Source: Lasioglossum baleicum
Lineage: Eukaryota; Arthropoda; Insecta; Hymenoptera; Halictidae
Assembly (NCBI RefSeq): GCF_051020765.1
Contig: NC_134935.1
Location: 15,253,579 to 15,317,578, forward strand
Reading direction: 5' to 3'
Length of the DNA: 64,000 nucleotides
How positions within the stretch are numbered: the stretch's first letter is position 1; each line of letters begins with the position of its first letter. Below the pieces are notes generated by a model. The model was not told where the DNA came from and ran no database searches. It worked only from the letters and a program-made list of their open reading frames with translations. Below, piece after piece: positions 13,041-24,900 of the stretch. A program made the position numbers and the translations under genes.

Positions 13041-13897
13041 AAAAATTTGTATCGGAGTATTTTGTATCTATACAATTATGTATCGAGCCATTTTCTTAGA
13101 AAGAAGCTCCATTAGAGGGGCTTTGACGTTTTGTATCTATTTTGTATCCGTTAAACTGAAATTGCCCTGTAGAAGGGCGTATCATTTCATTAGGAATTTA
13201 TTGATGAACGTAACGTTGTTCCGTGAACGTCATTTGATATTATATGTGATCGCTTAACCTTTCATTCGTAGCATCGAAATTTACATCACCAGAAAGGAGA
13301 TTCCAGAACATTAATGAGGATGATGTTGGATAAGTGGATTGAATACGACCTTTTATAGAGACAGAGAAAGGTTTATTGTGGGACGAGATCAATGAGAATA
13401 GTTTTTGTAAAGATGAGTAGAATGGGTAGATGGGATTGTGGGATATGGAGGATAGAGATGACCTGTGGTCGGACGAGTGGAATGGAGTATTCGTACATAA
13501 CGATATATGCACGTACGTTGCTGTGTAGATCCAGGATCGTAGAATATGGACGAGGAAAGGTCGAATAGGAATTATATGCAGCCCGGCAGTTATAATGGGG
13601 ATTATGGCAGCTCTGTGGGAGAATTGGAATTATGCACAGCTCGATAGCGAGAATGGGAATTATTCGTAGATCCATAAGCAGAATGGGAATTATTGATAGA
13701 AAACAAATAGTGTGAGAATTATGTATACAGACACAAAATTAGAATGAAGTTAATGTATAGTTAAAGAAGTAAAAAATGAGATTGATGTAATATAGTCAAA
13801 TAAAAGGAATGGAAATAGACTGTTCAACAAGTATGTAGAATACAGACAAAATATAGTATAGCCAGACAAGTTGAGGTAGAAATCATGCACAACCTTC

Positions 13898-14059
13898 TAA
13901 GTAGAGTAAAGATGATTGATCGTATAAGTAGAGTAAAGATGATTGATCGTATAAGTAGAGTAAAGATGATTGATCGTATAAGTAGAGTAAAGATGATTGA
14001 TCGTACAAGTAGAGTAAAGATGATTGATCATACAAGTAGAGTAAAGATGATTGATCATA
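13898..14059. repeat. 27-bp tandem repeat, 6 copies
   Basis: Six near-perfect copies of a 27-base unit containing AGTAGAGTAAAGATGATTGA. Variation is limited to CGTATA / CGTACA / CATACA, so the array is young. 27 is a multiple of three, which keeps frames open on both strands; these are not genes. Confidence 0.97.
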
Positions 14060-14063
14060 GATC

Positions 14064-14304
14064 AAAGTTGAAAATCTAAAATTGCCAATTTATGTAAAAT
14101 TGAAAATCTAAACTCGTCAATTGATTTAAAATTGAAAATCTAAACTCGTCGATGTACGTAAAATTAGAAATCTAAAATTGTCAATACATGTAAAGTTGAA
14201 AATTTTAAATTGTCCAGCTATGTAAAATTGAAAATCTAAACTCGTCAATTGATTTAGAATTGAAAATCTGAACTCGTCAATGTATGTAAAGTCAGAAATC
14301 TAAA
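14064..14304. repeat. 32-bp tandem repeat, about 7.5 copies
   Basis: Units of the form AAAATTGAAAATCTAAACTC plus GTCAATTGATTT, with more divergence than the adjoining 27-bp array. The junction with that array is direct, so two unrelated minisatellites abut. Confidence 0.92.
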
Positions 14305-15759
14305 TGTCGCTCCAAATGATCTCAGGAACCTCCCATTTCCGAATGTTGAAGGAATTTTGAGACACCCTGTATACTTTGCGGTCAGATAAACGGTTAGGCA
14401 ACTGGAATATACTTAGCCAAGTGGAATATGTACACTGTAAACGATAAGGGAAAGTAAAATAAATTGTCCCATAGTCGGCCACGGTTTCTCCGAATCCGAT
14501 CCCTATCTGTCACGGAAAAGTTAGTATGTACTCCTTTAATTAAGGGATTAACGGTAACTAGTGGTAACTAGTGGATGTTAACTATCAGAGATGGCTCGGA
14601 TATGTCGACTGGGGATGATGCATCCGCTTCCATAAAGTCGATGACGCACAGTAATTAATGGATCCCCGGAAAACTAAACAATTCTCATTCGATATCCATT
14701 TGGAGAGTTGAGTTCGGAGCCACTCGACGTATTTGTGCTCGTTATTTATTTGTTTGAACTCCATTGCACGTGGACGTAAATATTGCTTTTGCATAATGAA
14801 CGAGGTAGAAGCTGTTTAATATTTGTCTTGTTGAATGGATTTAATATTTGCGAATTATCCTATTGAAAAAAGGATTAAATTATCCTATTTAAAAGGAATA
14901 AAGTCGTGCCAGAAACGTTTGCGCGATTCCATATTGGCAGGAAAAAATCGAAATAAAATTTTTATGAATGTGTTCTCCAGGAAAACTTGCACAGATTAAT
15001 AAAATTGATAAATAAAAATAAAAATTTTACTCGATTCAACTTCCGCAAAATTATTGCACAAAAACGAAGAATTGCAACATTCCCGAGCCATCTATCCATT
15101 CGATTGGGACTCGCGTTTTTTCCCTCGGAAAATTTGAGGAAAAATCTCAGGGAAACTTGAACCCATCATTTTTCTAAACCGTCGCAGACCAGTCACTCCA
15201 ATCATGCAACAATTTCAGTGTAAAACTCGGCCCCGTGGCTCGAGCACAGTCGCGGCGCAAAAATAAAAAAAGGAACACGCTTTATTCCCAGCGTACCGCC
15301 CGGTCGGAAATTATTTTCAAACTCTGCACTACTACCCTGATTGTTTTCCCGATACTTGTAGCCCGAGGGGAAGCTATTCTACGTTTCTCCCGTGGCCGGT
15401 CACGAGGAAAACATCGTGTCAAAGTTCTACGGCTGCTCTCGGCAAGTTTTCGCCGGAGGAGAACCGTAGAAAGGAGAGCAGACTTGCTTGCGATCATGCT
15501 TCAAGCTCACTCTCTTGCTCGCGCAACGCGCGCGGTTATCGATGCCAAACCGCACGTGACCGCGCGCGTTACGAGAAATCTTGTTACGATATTGGAATCC
15601 GTCCGCGTTGGTGTCGATCGATCGTTGTTCGTTTCTCTGCCATGGATACCGCCATTTTCTAGCGTTTCGGGATGCGAGAGTGACGCGTGACCCGGAAATT
15701 GGGTCGTTCTCGCCCGTGAAACGAACCATAAACGTCCGGGGAAATCGTTTTATCCCTTC

Positions 15760-16240
15760 ACACCTTTTGTTTCCATTCTGTCCAGTAGATTCGATTTTAT
15801 CAGCCCTTAGGAGAAGAATTTTTCTCACCTATACCTTTACATCATTCAATACTGTTAACGAGACTCGTAGAATAGTGTCTTTTCTTTCATCCTCCCCAGT
15901 TGACTTAATTTTATATTCTCACGGGGAAGAATTTTTTATGTTGTTAATGGGATTTATAAAGTAACCCCGTAAAGTTGTCCCTTCAGAAAAAGGATTCTTC
16001 TAAACTCTACCTTTACGCTAATTGTTCATTTGTATATTGTTAATGTGATTTATACAATGATTTCTTTGCTCTCATTTTCCCCAGTCACTTCAATTTTATA
16101 TCCTCTTGAAATTGAATTTTTCAGAGCCTTACCTGAATTTTATTATTTCTTGTTGAACAATTACAAATTTAAGAAAATCCTTCGACTCTTAATCTGTGAG
16201 AATGTAGAAAAATTCTTATTTATATTTCTGCCGTAATTTT
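15760..16240. repeat. Diverged tandem duplication, period about 185 bp
   Basis: CCCCAGTTGACTTAATTTTA (15895) recurs as CCCCAGTCACTTCAATTTTA (16080), each preceded by TACCTTTAC...TTGTTAA. A weaker earlier copy starts near 15775 (CCAGTAGATTCGATTTTATC). Confidence 0.6.
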
Positions 16241-17387
16241 CAGCTCTATGGATCTGATCTAAGATCGCGGAAGGTGTATCGACGTCTCGGAAAGAACGGA
16301 CTGTCTGTGTATTTTATAACGGAGACATTTTTGTTTCATCTGCCGGGGTTGACAGCATCATGGAACTAAGCACGCGGAAAGGGCAAATAGCACGCGCGCG
16401 CGCGTGTTTAATCTGCCGTCGGTCAGTCCGATCGATGCCCTATCGCATGGCGTAGTTATTAATCGGATAACAGTCTACACACTGTACTCGAGATAACTTT
16501 ATCGGCCAGTAATTGGCTCGATTGGATTGTTGGAGCGACGCCTTGATCTCCATCCTTTGCTGATCCAACCTGATCATTGACTTTACTTTGTGACGTCGGA
16601 TCGATGTGTTTGCAAGAATTAAATTCATTTAATTCCATGAAATTCCACGAAATTCTGACTGAATTAATTTCACGTCTAAGTGAGTCTCGGTTAGATTTCA
16701 TCAATCAGCTATAATATTAATTATTATACGCAATAATTATATTATATTATACGCAACGGGAAATGTTCACGGTTTCCGAATCTATGAAACATCTATCAGA
16801 AACAACGACGAGAGACAAAAGCTTGTGACAACTTGTTGCAGCAGTAGGGCACTTTGTTAGTTCTGTTGCTACATTCACGCACATCCGGAAGACACCCCAC
16901 GAAACCACTACCGCGCTGTTTCCGTGGGCTGCTGGAGAGATTGTACTCCTTTAGATCTCCAGACACGTGAAACACACTCTCCCTTGATGAGGAGAGAACG
17001 AGGGGAGCGGATAATGCGTTTGCCGCGTAGCGGATGTGCTTTGCTTCAGCCTCTCTCGAATTTCCTCGCGGTTGTTTTACCTCCGTGTTGCCACGTGTAA
17101 TTGGTCGACGAGGAATTTAACAAACTTGCACCAAGAACATCTCACGAACCGTAATTTCTTGACGGGAAATAACCTATGGATTAGGCAAAATTATATATCT
17201 TTTTACACTTCAGCACTTTCTTTTTTCTCTTTTCTGTTTATACTCGTTTTTTTTATCACCTCACAGGTGAAACATTGTGTTTTTCTTGGCGCGAGATAAG
17301 CTTTCTTTTTTCTCATTTTTTAACCCGACCCATTTTTATTTTATTTTCAGACGAGATCCCTGCTTTTTTTTATATTTTCACAATATA

Positions 17388-17420
17388 TTGGGTTGGGGAA
17401 AAAGTTTCTTTTAGCCTCTG
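17388..17420 (+). mobile_element. Possible solo mariner-like terminal repeat
   Basis: TATATTGGGTTGGGGAAAAA followed by GTTTCTTTT resembles mariner ends (TA, then TTGGGTTG...AAAAGTTTCTTT). No partner end or transposase was found in the following 3 kb, so this is at best a remnant. Confidence 0.35.
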
Positions 17421-18310
17421 ACTGACTAGACGTACATTGTTTTATTTTTTTCGGTTGTTCTTTTTAAGTTTACTCCTTTTTTCGTTGAATCCCTTCTGCG
17501 AAACGATGCATTTTTCTAGCGAATGCTTTTATTTTATGTATCTCTTTTTGGTTGTTTTTTTACATTCTCGCATTTTTCAGCTGAATTTTTCTACGGGACT
17601 GAACTTTTTGCCACTGGTATCCTTTTCGTCATCTTTCTTGTAGAATTTTTATCGGTGGCCGGAATTTTTTCCTGACAGTCCAGCAGTAGTTTTTATTTAT
17701 TTCATATTGTACTTTCTGTTTTAGCGGAGTTATTTTATTTTCAAAAGGGAAGAAGAGAAATCCGACTTTTGTTTGAAAATCCCTGTGAGATGTCTTTTTT
17801 CAGTATGGCCATCAGGAATTTTGGTCCTCGGAATTTTGGCAGGTAGATTCGAGAACTCGAGACCTCAAAAATTAGTAGTTGGACACTCTACTGTGACTGA
17901 TTGTGCGCCACTGATTGCTTCGGTAGTCACGCACTATTTCTAAGTATTTAATAGTCCCGTCCCTTATTTTTATACAAAATGTCTGTGTTCCTAAATTCAC
18001 GATTGAGCAATGTTTACGCCTGAAGTAATGTTTCCCAACAACTTAAGAGATTGTATTTTACATCGTTATTATTTTTCAACAATTTTCAATCGTCTCATTA
18101 ACATGGTTGCGACCCCACCTCTATTGCGCATTTTTTAACGAAAATTTAGTATTTTGTAGATAAAAAATGTTATGTTTTCGTTTTGTTTTTATCAGTTATA
18201 CTGTAAAAACTGTATACATTTGTATAAAAGGACCTATAGGTCCGTATATAATATATAATAATAATAATAAAAAAAAGTATGACACAACTTATGTACTAAA
18301 TGGTTTTATA

Positions 18311-18528
18311 ACACTAAACCTACCATCACCGGTAAAAATGACCGGTTCTAGATTTTTTATTTTACGATTATTGATATAACAAGAATAATTTCATAAGAAA
18401 TCATTGTAGATATCTTTAGTGGAGCACATATTACAATAGGAACTGCGCGAATTCTAAATAAAATCAATCTTGTCATTTTTATAAGGGAATATGTACCAGT
18501 TATTATTTAGGGTCGGTAGGTTTAGTGT
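18311..18528. mobile_element. Possible short inverted-repeat MITE
   Basis: ACACTAAACCTACC at 18311-18324 and its exact complement GGTAGGTTTAGTGT at 18515-18528 bound 218 AT-rich bases. The CACCGGTAAAAATGACCGGT palindrome follows the left end. No clear target-site duplication is seen, so the class is open. Confidence 0.6.
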
Positions 18529-18598
18529 CAATACAACCATTTGTTGAAATAAATAAAATTCTCAAAGTCACTTTCCGACCTCCCAGGTGTATGTCCCA

Positions 18599-18764
18599 CC
18601 TTACACCAGAGTTGGGCAAAAATTTAATCAACGATTGACGATTAACTTCATCAATCGATTGAATCAATCGTCGATTTTTCAACGATTACTTTTTTAATCG
18701 TACACATTAATCAATCAATCTCGATTAAAATTTTAATCGATTAATGCCCAACTCTGCCTTACAC
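18599..18764. mobile_element. hAT-type MITE with perfect 8-bp TSD, beside a PC2 splice acceptor
   Basis: A 150-base element at 18607-18756 begins CAGAGTTGGGCA and ends TGCCCAACTCTG. It is flanked by CCTTACAC at 18599-18606 and 18757-18764. The inside is rich in AATCGATT-type palindromes. It is non-coding. TIR and TSD length both fit hAT. The right TSD ends 58 bases before PC2 exon 18823-18927 begins. Confidence 0.95.
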
Positions 18765-18822
18765 AAACGATAATAGTGTTGGAAAAGCAGCTTATCAACG
18801 AATCTGTGTTGTTTTGTTCAAG

Positions 18823-18927
18823 GTCCTGGGCAGTCAGACGGAATACCATTTTGTGCACAGGGCTCTGCCGCACGCGCGCAGCAAACGCTCGGTGCCGCAC
18901 ACGAGAAGGTTGAAGGTGGATCCTCTG
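18823..18927 (+). CDS. amon: PC2 exon: propeptide middle part
   Basis: 35 full codons (phase 0 at both ends), beginning VLGSQTEYHFVHRALPHARS and ending at VDPL. The motif YHFVHRALPHAR and the following SKRS correspond to the propeptide and its internal, secondary autocleavage region in PC2. The acceptor is TTGTTCAAG and the donor is CTG|GTAAGC. The upstream coding exon is not seen in the window, so the frame must enter here from an exon before position 1 or from one I could not recognise. A hAT MITE ends 58 bases before the acceptor dinucleotide is completed. Confidence 0.95.
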
Positions 18928-21900
18928 GTAAGCGATATTCTCCCCAAGTTCCCACGATAAATATTTTTTCTACGGAGCGTATTCCGTCGCGTATTTCCCC
19001 GTCACGTGTCTTTCCGCCTCACCGCGTTTCGTTGTGTCTCCGGCAACAGCGACGGAAGACGGAGAACTCTCCGATTACTTTTTCCGTATTCTTCCCTCGA
19101 CGAGCCTTCCATATGTAGGCGGTAGGCAGAAAAAAAGTAATACAATTCTGAAATAAAACTGTCTCGATGCTAATTCGGGTTTAAAGGAAATTAAAGTTAA
19201 ATATTAAGCTTATTCAATGGATTGTTTGAGTCGTTATTAAGCTTGATGTAATTAATGCTTGAGACAAATGTCATGAGTAATGCGAATTTTGGTTTTCGAA
19301 AAATGAAATACGGAAAAACAATCACAATTATTGGTCTTCTATTGTACATATAGATCTATAATAATATAGCTTGCAAGAAATGAAGGAATATATACAATAC
19401 TTAAAAAATTTATGATAAAAATGGATTGGACAAATTGGATTTTGCTATATTATTTCTCGCTTCTAAAAATTATTGAAATGTCTTTTCATTTAATTCTTGT
19501 TTTGTACAGTTGACTTGGACAATTTTTATTCTGAGTATCAGCAGTCATGTTTTTGTATTTCATCTGTTAAAAATATGGAAAAAATCGCATGACCCGACTT
19601 CCTGTGACACGAAACGAATTTTGTTCTGTATTTCATAAAGGTATTAAGTCTCTAATTTTGGAACAAAAGCCTGCTGGGATTGAAATCCAGTACGAATTTA
19701 ATGCATTCCATTTTCAGTGAATTCTCGTTTAATTTTGTTTGTTGGCAAGGCCCACGTATATTGGAAACTATGTGAACACGAGCGCAATGTGTGGATTTGG
19801 TCAAGAGGTATTGAATACGACATAAAATTGAAATATGTACCTCGTTAAGCGCTCTGTTTGAATCATTATAAAGTTAAATACAGTCAATGCTTCTGATCGG
19901 AAAGAAATATCTTTACAGTCTCTAAAGATTAATGAACAATTTGACAAAGTTGAAATTTCAAACACGTAGAAGTTTCTTTGAAAAACAATAAAAAATTGCC
20001 AAAACCCTCAAGCCTCAAGCTATTATTAAATTATACTGCGAAAAATTGAACTCCCATGCAAACATTGAAAAACAATTTCTCATGTAGTGCTATACTAAAA
20101 TCAACATTGCTAGTTCCACGTAAAAAAATTTAACTTGCTTGACCATAATAATTATAAAATTGGATACAATCACTATTTCTGCTTGAAAAAAAATCTTTAG
20201 AATCTCTAAACTGTGATAAACATTCCCACAAAGTTTAAACCTTCTACACGTACCGGGTTCTTTTTTAAAAATCTTAATTTTTGCAAAAACTATATCAATA
20301 AAAATTCTATATAGGCGCAATAATCATTATTTCCGTGAACAATAAATATCTGCAGTGTTCAGAATTAATTGTGCCCCAAATTAATTCTTAAAATACAAGC
20401 CTTTTTCTAAAGGGCGTGCAGAATTAAGTTAACAGTTAGAATTGAATAAAAAAAATGTGCAATGTTGCATCTATCTAATCGCACGCGGAGAATTGTGCAG
20501 GGCAACGATTTCACCGGAGAGGTATGCACCACGTTCCCGTGGAAATTTCCCGGGTAAACCGAGCGAAATTAATCGTACGGCCGTGGGCGGTTTGTTCGGG
20601 GCTCGATTCAGGGGCATGCGATCCATCAGCCGGCTGATATAAATGTAAATGAATACCCAATTTCGAACGAGGCGACGAGAACGTAATCGAACGAGGAACA
20701 GATTGCTGGCATAAAATTACGGTCCTTTGACGGAGTCGCTCGCACCTCCAGCGCGGAATCGTCATTATCCCGTTGAAAGAACGCCCTTACTCGCTCTCAT
20801 GCATTTTCATCGCGCGAAAAACAGCCGATTTCTTTCGATCCTGATACCCTGAAACCGTTATCTATTTGCGTCTCAATTAAACATTCCCTCGATGCAAATA
20901 CCTCGTCGTCGTTTTCGTAAATACTTCTCTGGGTGTTTGTTGTGCAGGCTGATATAAAAATAGTTGGTAATCTAAACAGTGAGAATTAAATACCTCGTTG
21001 TGTAAATCGTTGAACTTGGTTAAACATTTTATTCTATTTTCTTCTCGATTAAACATTCACTTGATGCAAATAAGTTGATGTTTTGATTTTATCTTAGTGA
21101 GTGTGAGTGGGGGAAAAAATAAGAAAAATAATTTATTCGACACTGGAGAATAAATAATGTAAATTGATGAACGTGGCTCGATTAAACATTCATTTCATGC
21201 AAATAAGTTGTTGTTGCAGTGTTAATTGTTTTAGCGAATGTGAGCGGAAAAAAATAAGAAAAATAATTTATTCAACACCGGAGAATAAATAATGTAAATT
21301 GTTCAACGTGGCTCGAATAAAAATTCATTCGATGCAAATAAGTTGTTGCTGTAATGTTAATTACTTTAGTGGGCGTGAGTGGAGGAAACGAGAAAAATAA
21401 ATGTAAAATGCTGTATTTTTATATATACTTCTTCTGAATTTTAGAAAATTCGAACACTGTGCATATCTTAATACTTTTGGGTATAGACTGTCTATCACAG
21501 ATTTAAAAGTGCTAATATATTCACCGTTCCAAAGGTTACAATCTGAAAAATGCAAATAGTTCGAGGGACTAGTCAGTATCATACATTTTAACTTTCAACT
21601 GGTAATTTGAAAAATGCAAATAGCTTGGGAAACTAGTCAGTAACATATATTTTAACTTTCAACTGGCAATGTGGAAAGTGCAAATAGCTGGGAGAGGGGG
21701 GGGGGGGTTGGGGTTAGTCCGGTCTCATACATTTTAACTTTCAGCTGGCGAGACTCAGTATTCATGTAAATTCTAATATTCTCTCATTTAAATCCTAATA
21801 TTCTAACAGCCATTTTAAATTTATAAAAGGAATATAAACCAAAAAAATATGTAAAAGAAAATTAATAAGTAAGAATGGATCTATGGATTAATTTTCTTAT

Positions 21901-24900
21901 TTTTTTAAGTTTCTTATTATTTTTTCCCTTAATCACGTTAATAGATGAAGAATATGACATCTTCAAATTTGTGTTTAATTCTCCTACAATTTAAAAAAAC
22001 AATTTCATGTACATCATTTTGCTATGAATGCCTAAAATCCTTAGTCTGATCACGATTGATTAACAAGAATTATTTTTAACGTTCCAGGTGCACACAGCAG
22101 TGCAACAAGCAGGCTTCAAGCGAGTGAAGAGAGGCTACAAGCCTCTGAGTGTTGACAACCTCGTGCCATTATACCAGATCAAGAACCCTTGGAACCCTGG
22201 GAATAGAGACCCGTCAGACCCGTACTTCCAGTACCAATGGTACCTGAAGAATACAGGGCAAAATGGTGGCAAGCCAAAGTTAGATCTGAACGTGAAGGCA
22301 GCGTGGGCTCAGGGTGTTACTGGGAAGAACGTGACCACAGCCATAATGGATGATGGTGAGATCATGACTATTAAAACTTTCCCAATAACATCCTCTAGGT
22401 TCCCCAATTTAAAATGGTTTTGGTTTGGACGTGGAAAAGGAAGAAGTTTTTAGGAAGAAGAATCTGGTAGCCAAACTGTAGGTAGCTAAGCTTCTTGACA
22501 TTTTTATTGAGTTGTAATAATAATACAACAAGAATCTCAAATTTTGTTTTGTATAAAATCACTCAGTCTACTCAACAGCTAAAAATTTCCAAAATTAGCA
22601 AGACATCAGCAGGCATTTTATTATGAAGCCCAAAATGCAAACCTTAACCCTTTGCACTCCAAAGTATTTTTTTATTTTGTTGCCAACAACTCCCTACTAT
22701 TTTCAGTGTCTTATTTGAAATTTACTTCAAAGGACAGTTCCTTGACTGCTACTTATTTTAAACAATTTTGTTGCTCATGCAAAATAAAAAGTTTCTGCAC
22801 CAATTGCAAGACGCAGGAGTTGAATATAAATTTATATTCTGTATCAATAATTTTAATGTAGTGAAAATAGTATATTCATACTCTTAAAGTCTTCTAATGT
22901 TTTCACTGTTTCAAATTGCACTTACTCATTTACGTTATGAACTCTCAAACTTTGTTGTAATCTATATTTGTGGAAGTTACATTTGTTTTTAGCTAAAAAA
23001 TAAGACAGTTAAATAAATAAAGGAAGAACCAACTACATACAAAAACCCGTTTTATTTACATTTCTCTTTCTCTGATGTGAGGAGTGTAAAGGGTTAATAA
23101 AGAAGCGAATAATAATTTTTCAAAATTGTTGGAGCCTTTTCTGAACAAGATGCTGCAGGATTCACTTTGTTTATCGTTTGTCTTTCCGAATGAGAACGGC
23201 AATAACCCTGCCGGTCACCTGATAGCTAAACCTAAGGTAGCTAAAGCGAAGCTAGCTAATTTACCGATAGCTTCTGGAGTCACGTTGTCGTGGGAGAACT
23301 AAGACGTAACAGGTAGTTGAGATCGCGGGGGTGAACGTGACCCAGCGCAGAGCTAACAGAGAAAGAGAGATAGGAGATTTAGATTGTTTAAGGTGGAAGG
23401 AGGTCTGATCATCGACTTCTCTATCGTGGACTTTGAAACGAGACCTCGGCAGCCATTAACAATGGTCACGTTGTCGTTCCGACAGTTCAGGTTTCACGTT
23501 GCTAGGAAGAAGGTGACGTTCTTCTTGCAGTGTTGTATGTCCTATAGTTTAATCTTACAGTGTTTCAGTCTCTTAATTGTTATCCTGATTTGCTAATAGA
23601 TTCGTGGATTTAGACTCGGCAGACTTCTCAAGATCTCATTAATGGAATCGCATTTAGATTATGTGAATCTCGCAATCCTTAGTGCATCGGTTGCTTGTCC
23701 TGACGAGATAATCGCCTGTCGACGTTGCCGTGTAGCGTACTTCTGTTAATTGTTGCCGTCGCGTAATTCTGTTAATTGTTGCCGTCGCGTAATTCTGTTA
23801 ATTGTTGCCGTAGCGTAATTCTGTTAATTGTTGCCGTACGATATTGTTTCTTATTTATGACAATTTATGTTGTTCTGAGATGTTGACTTTTCTGTGTGGG
23901 TTTCCGGCTGTTTTATGGTGCAGCTTGTATAGGTAATTGTTTCTTGGGAAAGATATTATTTTTTTATAAGGAATTACAATTATTTATAATTAGGTTTGGA
24001 TTAGGAGTCCATCTATTTTGTATTTATTTCTGCAATATAATCTAAGAAGATTTAAAAATGGCACTTTTCCTATTTCATTGTCTAATATTCAGGCTTCATT
24101 TTAAATGCAAAATAAGGTAGTATTTTTGTAATAAAAAAATATAGAAGCATTTTAAAATATACGGTATTCAACATTATTTAACTTGAACAGTTAGAAATAG
24201 AATTTCTATAACAAATTATGTAAATAAATTTGTTGAAGTATAATTAAATTGTTTCCGAAGTCAGCGTGTGACTGGTCTTTTCGAATTTGTCGTAACTGGG
24301 ACGGAAGATCGAATAAATTGTATAAACAACAATGTTTAATCGTGCGCGATGCACCGATTGTTTAACATTCGTCAAACTCTTCATGTCGGTAATTGACCGA
24401 ATGTTGTCGAACGTGGCTTGACCTAGTTTTGCAGAGGCAATCCAATTATATTCGAAGCAGAATTCGTACCTGGGCTTCGCGATACAGCTAAATTCATTAA
24501 ATCAACCAGAACCAGACACGTTCGACGGTGCTTGCCGACGGACAACAATCCATTGGATCAGGACCGACGTGATCGATCCACTTCTGTGGATATATTGTCA
24601 ACTGGGTAATTTGTATGGATACTCCTCGTTGCGAGGACTATGTACAATAAAAAATAGAATATTCGTTGAAAAAACATCAGAAAAACTTTGATAAAATTCG
24701 ATTTGTGAAATTCCTGTTACGACATTTACAGTTTTTATTTTTAACGAAACTTGCATACGTTTAAAAAACAATAATTTATGCAAAAAAGTCATGAAAATCT
24801 AAGAGCTCTTAGTCAGGCTTGTAGATCGGTAAAAAACACGTATAAAAACAATTTTAACATTGACAAAAATATGATTAATGTAATGTACATTCCTTCTGTA

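Larger units (their letters stand above)
1..18822 (+). other. Upstream intron or 5' flank of PC2, repeat-rich, no exon recognised
   Basis: 18.8 kb before the first recognisable PC2 exon. It should contain, or be preceded by, the exon(s) encoding the signal peptide and propeptide start. I looked for a hydrophobic signal followed by a propeptide-like sequence ending in a phase-0 donor and found none. The open frames here (up to about 156 codons at 9991-10461 and 151 at 15235-15690) match nothing I know and overlap frames on the other strand, as GC-richer noncoding DNA gives. Stretches at 5.1-5.9, 8.2-10.5, 11.1-12.6 and 14.5-15.7 kb show nothing definable. Confidence 0.6.
18928..22087 (+). other. 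PC2 intron (3.2 kb)
   Basis: GT at 18928, AG at 22086-22087. It contains diverged duplications at 19.2-20.3 kb (TAAAGTTAAATACAGTCAATGC type, period about 290), the 134-bp array at 21.0-21.4 kb and the 64-bp array at 21.5-21.75 kb. The rest (20.4-20.9 kb) is GC-richer with no recognisable content. Confidence 0.9.

Noticed and set aside
13883..14079. Perfectly periodic peptides on both strands (YDQSSLLYL and SRVKMIDRI repeats)
   Set aside because: They are translations of a 27-bp minisatellite, whose length is a multiple of three.
13898..14304. CRISPR-like regular repeats
   Set aside because: The units are contiguous with no unique spacers, and the window is animal DNA.
14330..14360. GAGACACCCTGTATAC, resembling the end of common insect repeats
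   Set aside because: Too short and without a second end or TSD to call an element.
15235..15828. Arg-rich overlapping frames (151 and 133 codons) on both strands
   Set aside because: Mirror-image open frames in a CG-rich block, no start context or homology recognised; not usable as the missing PC2 first exon.
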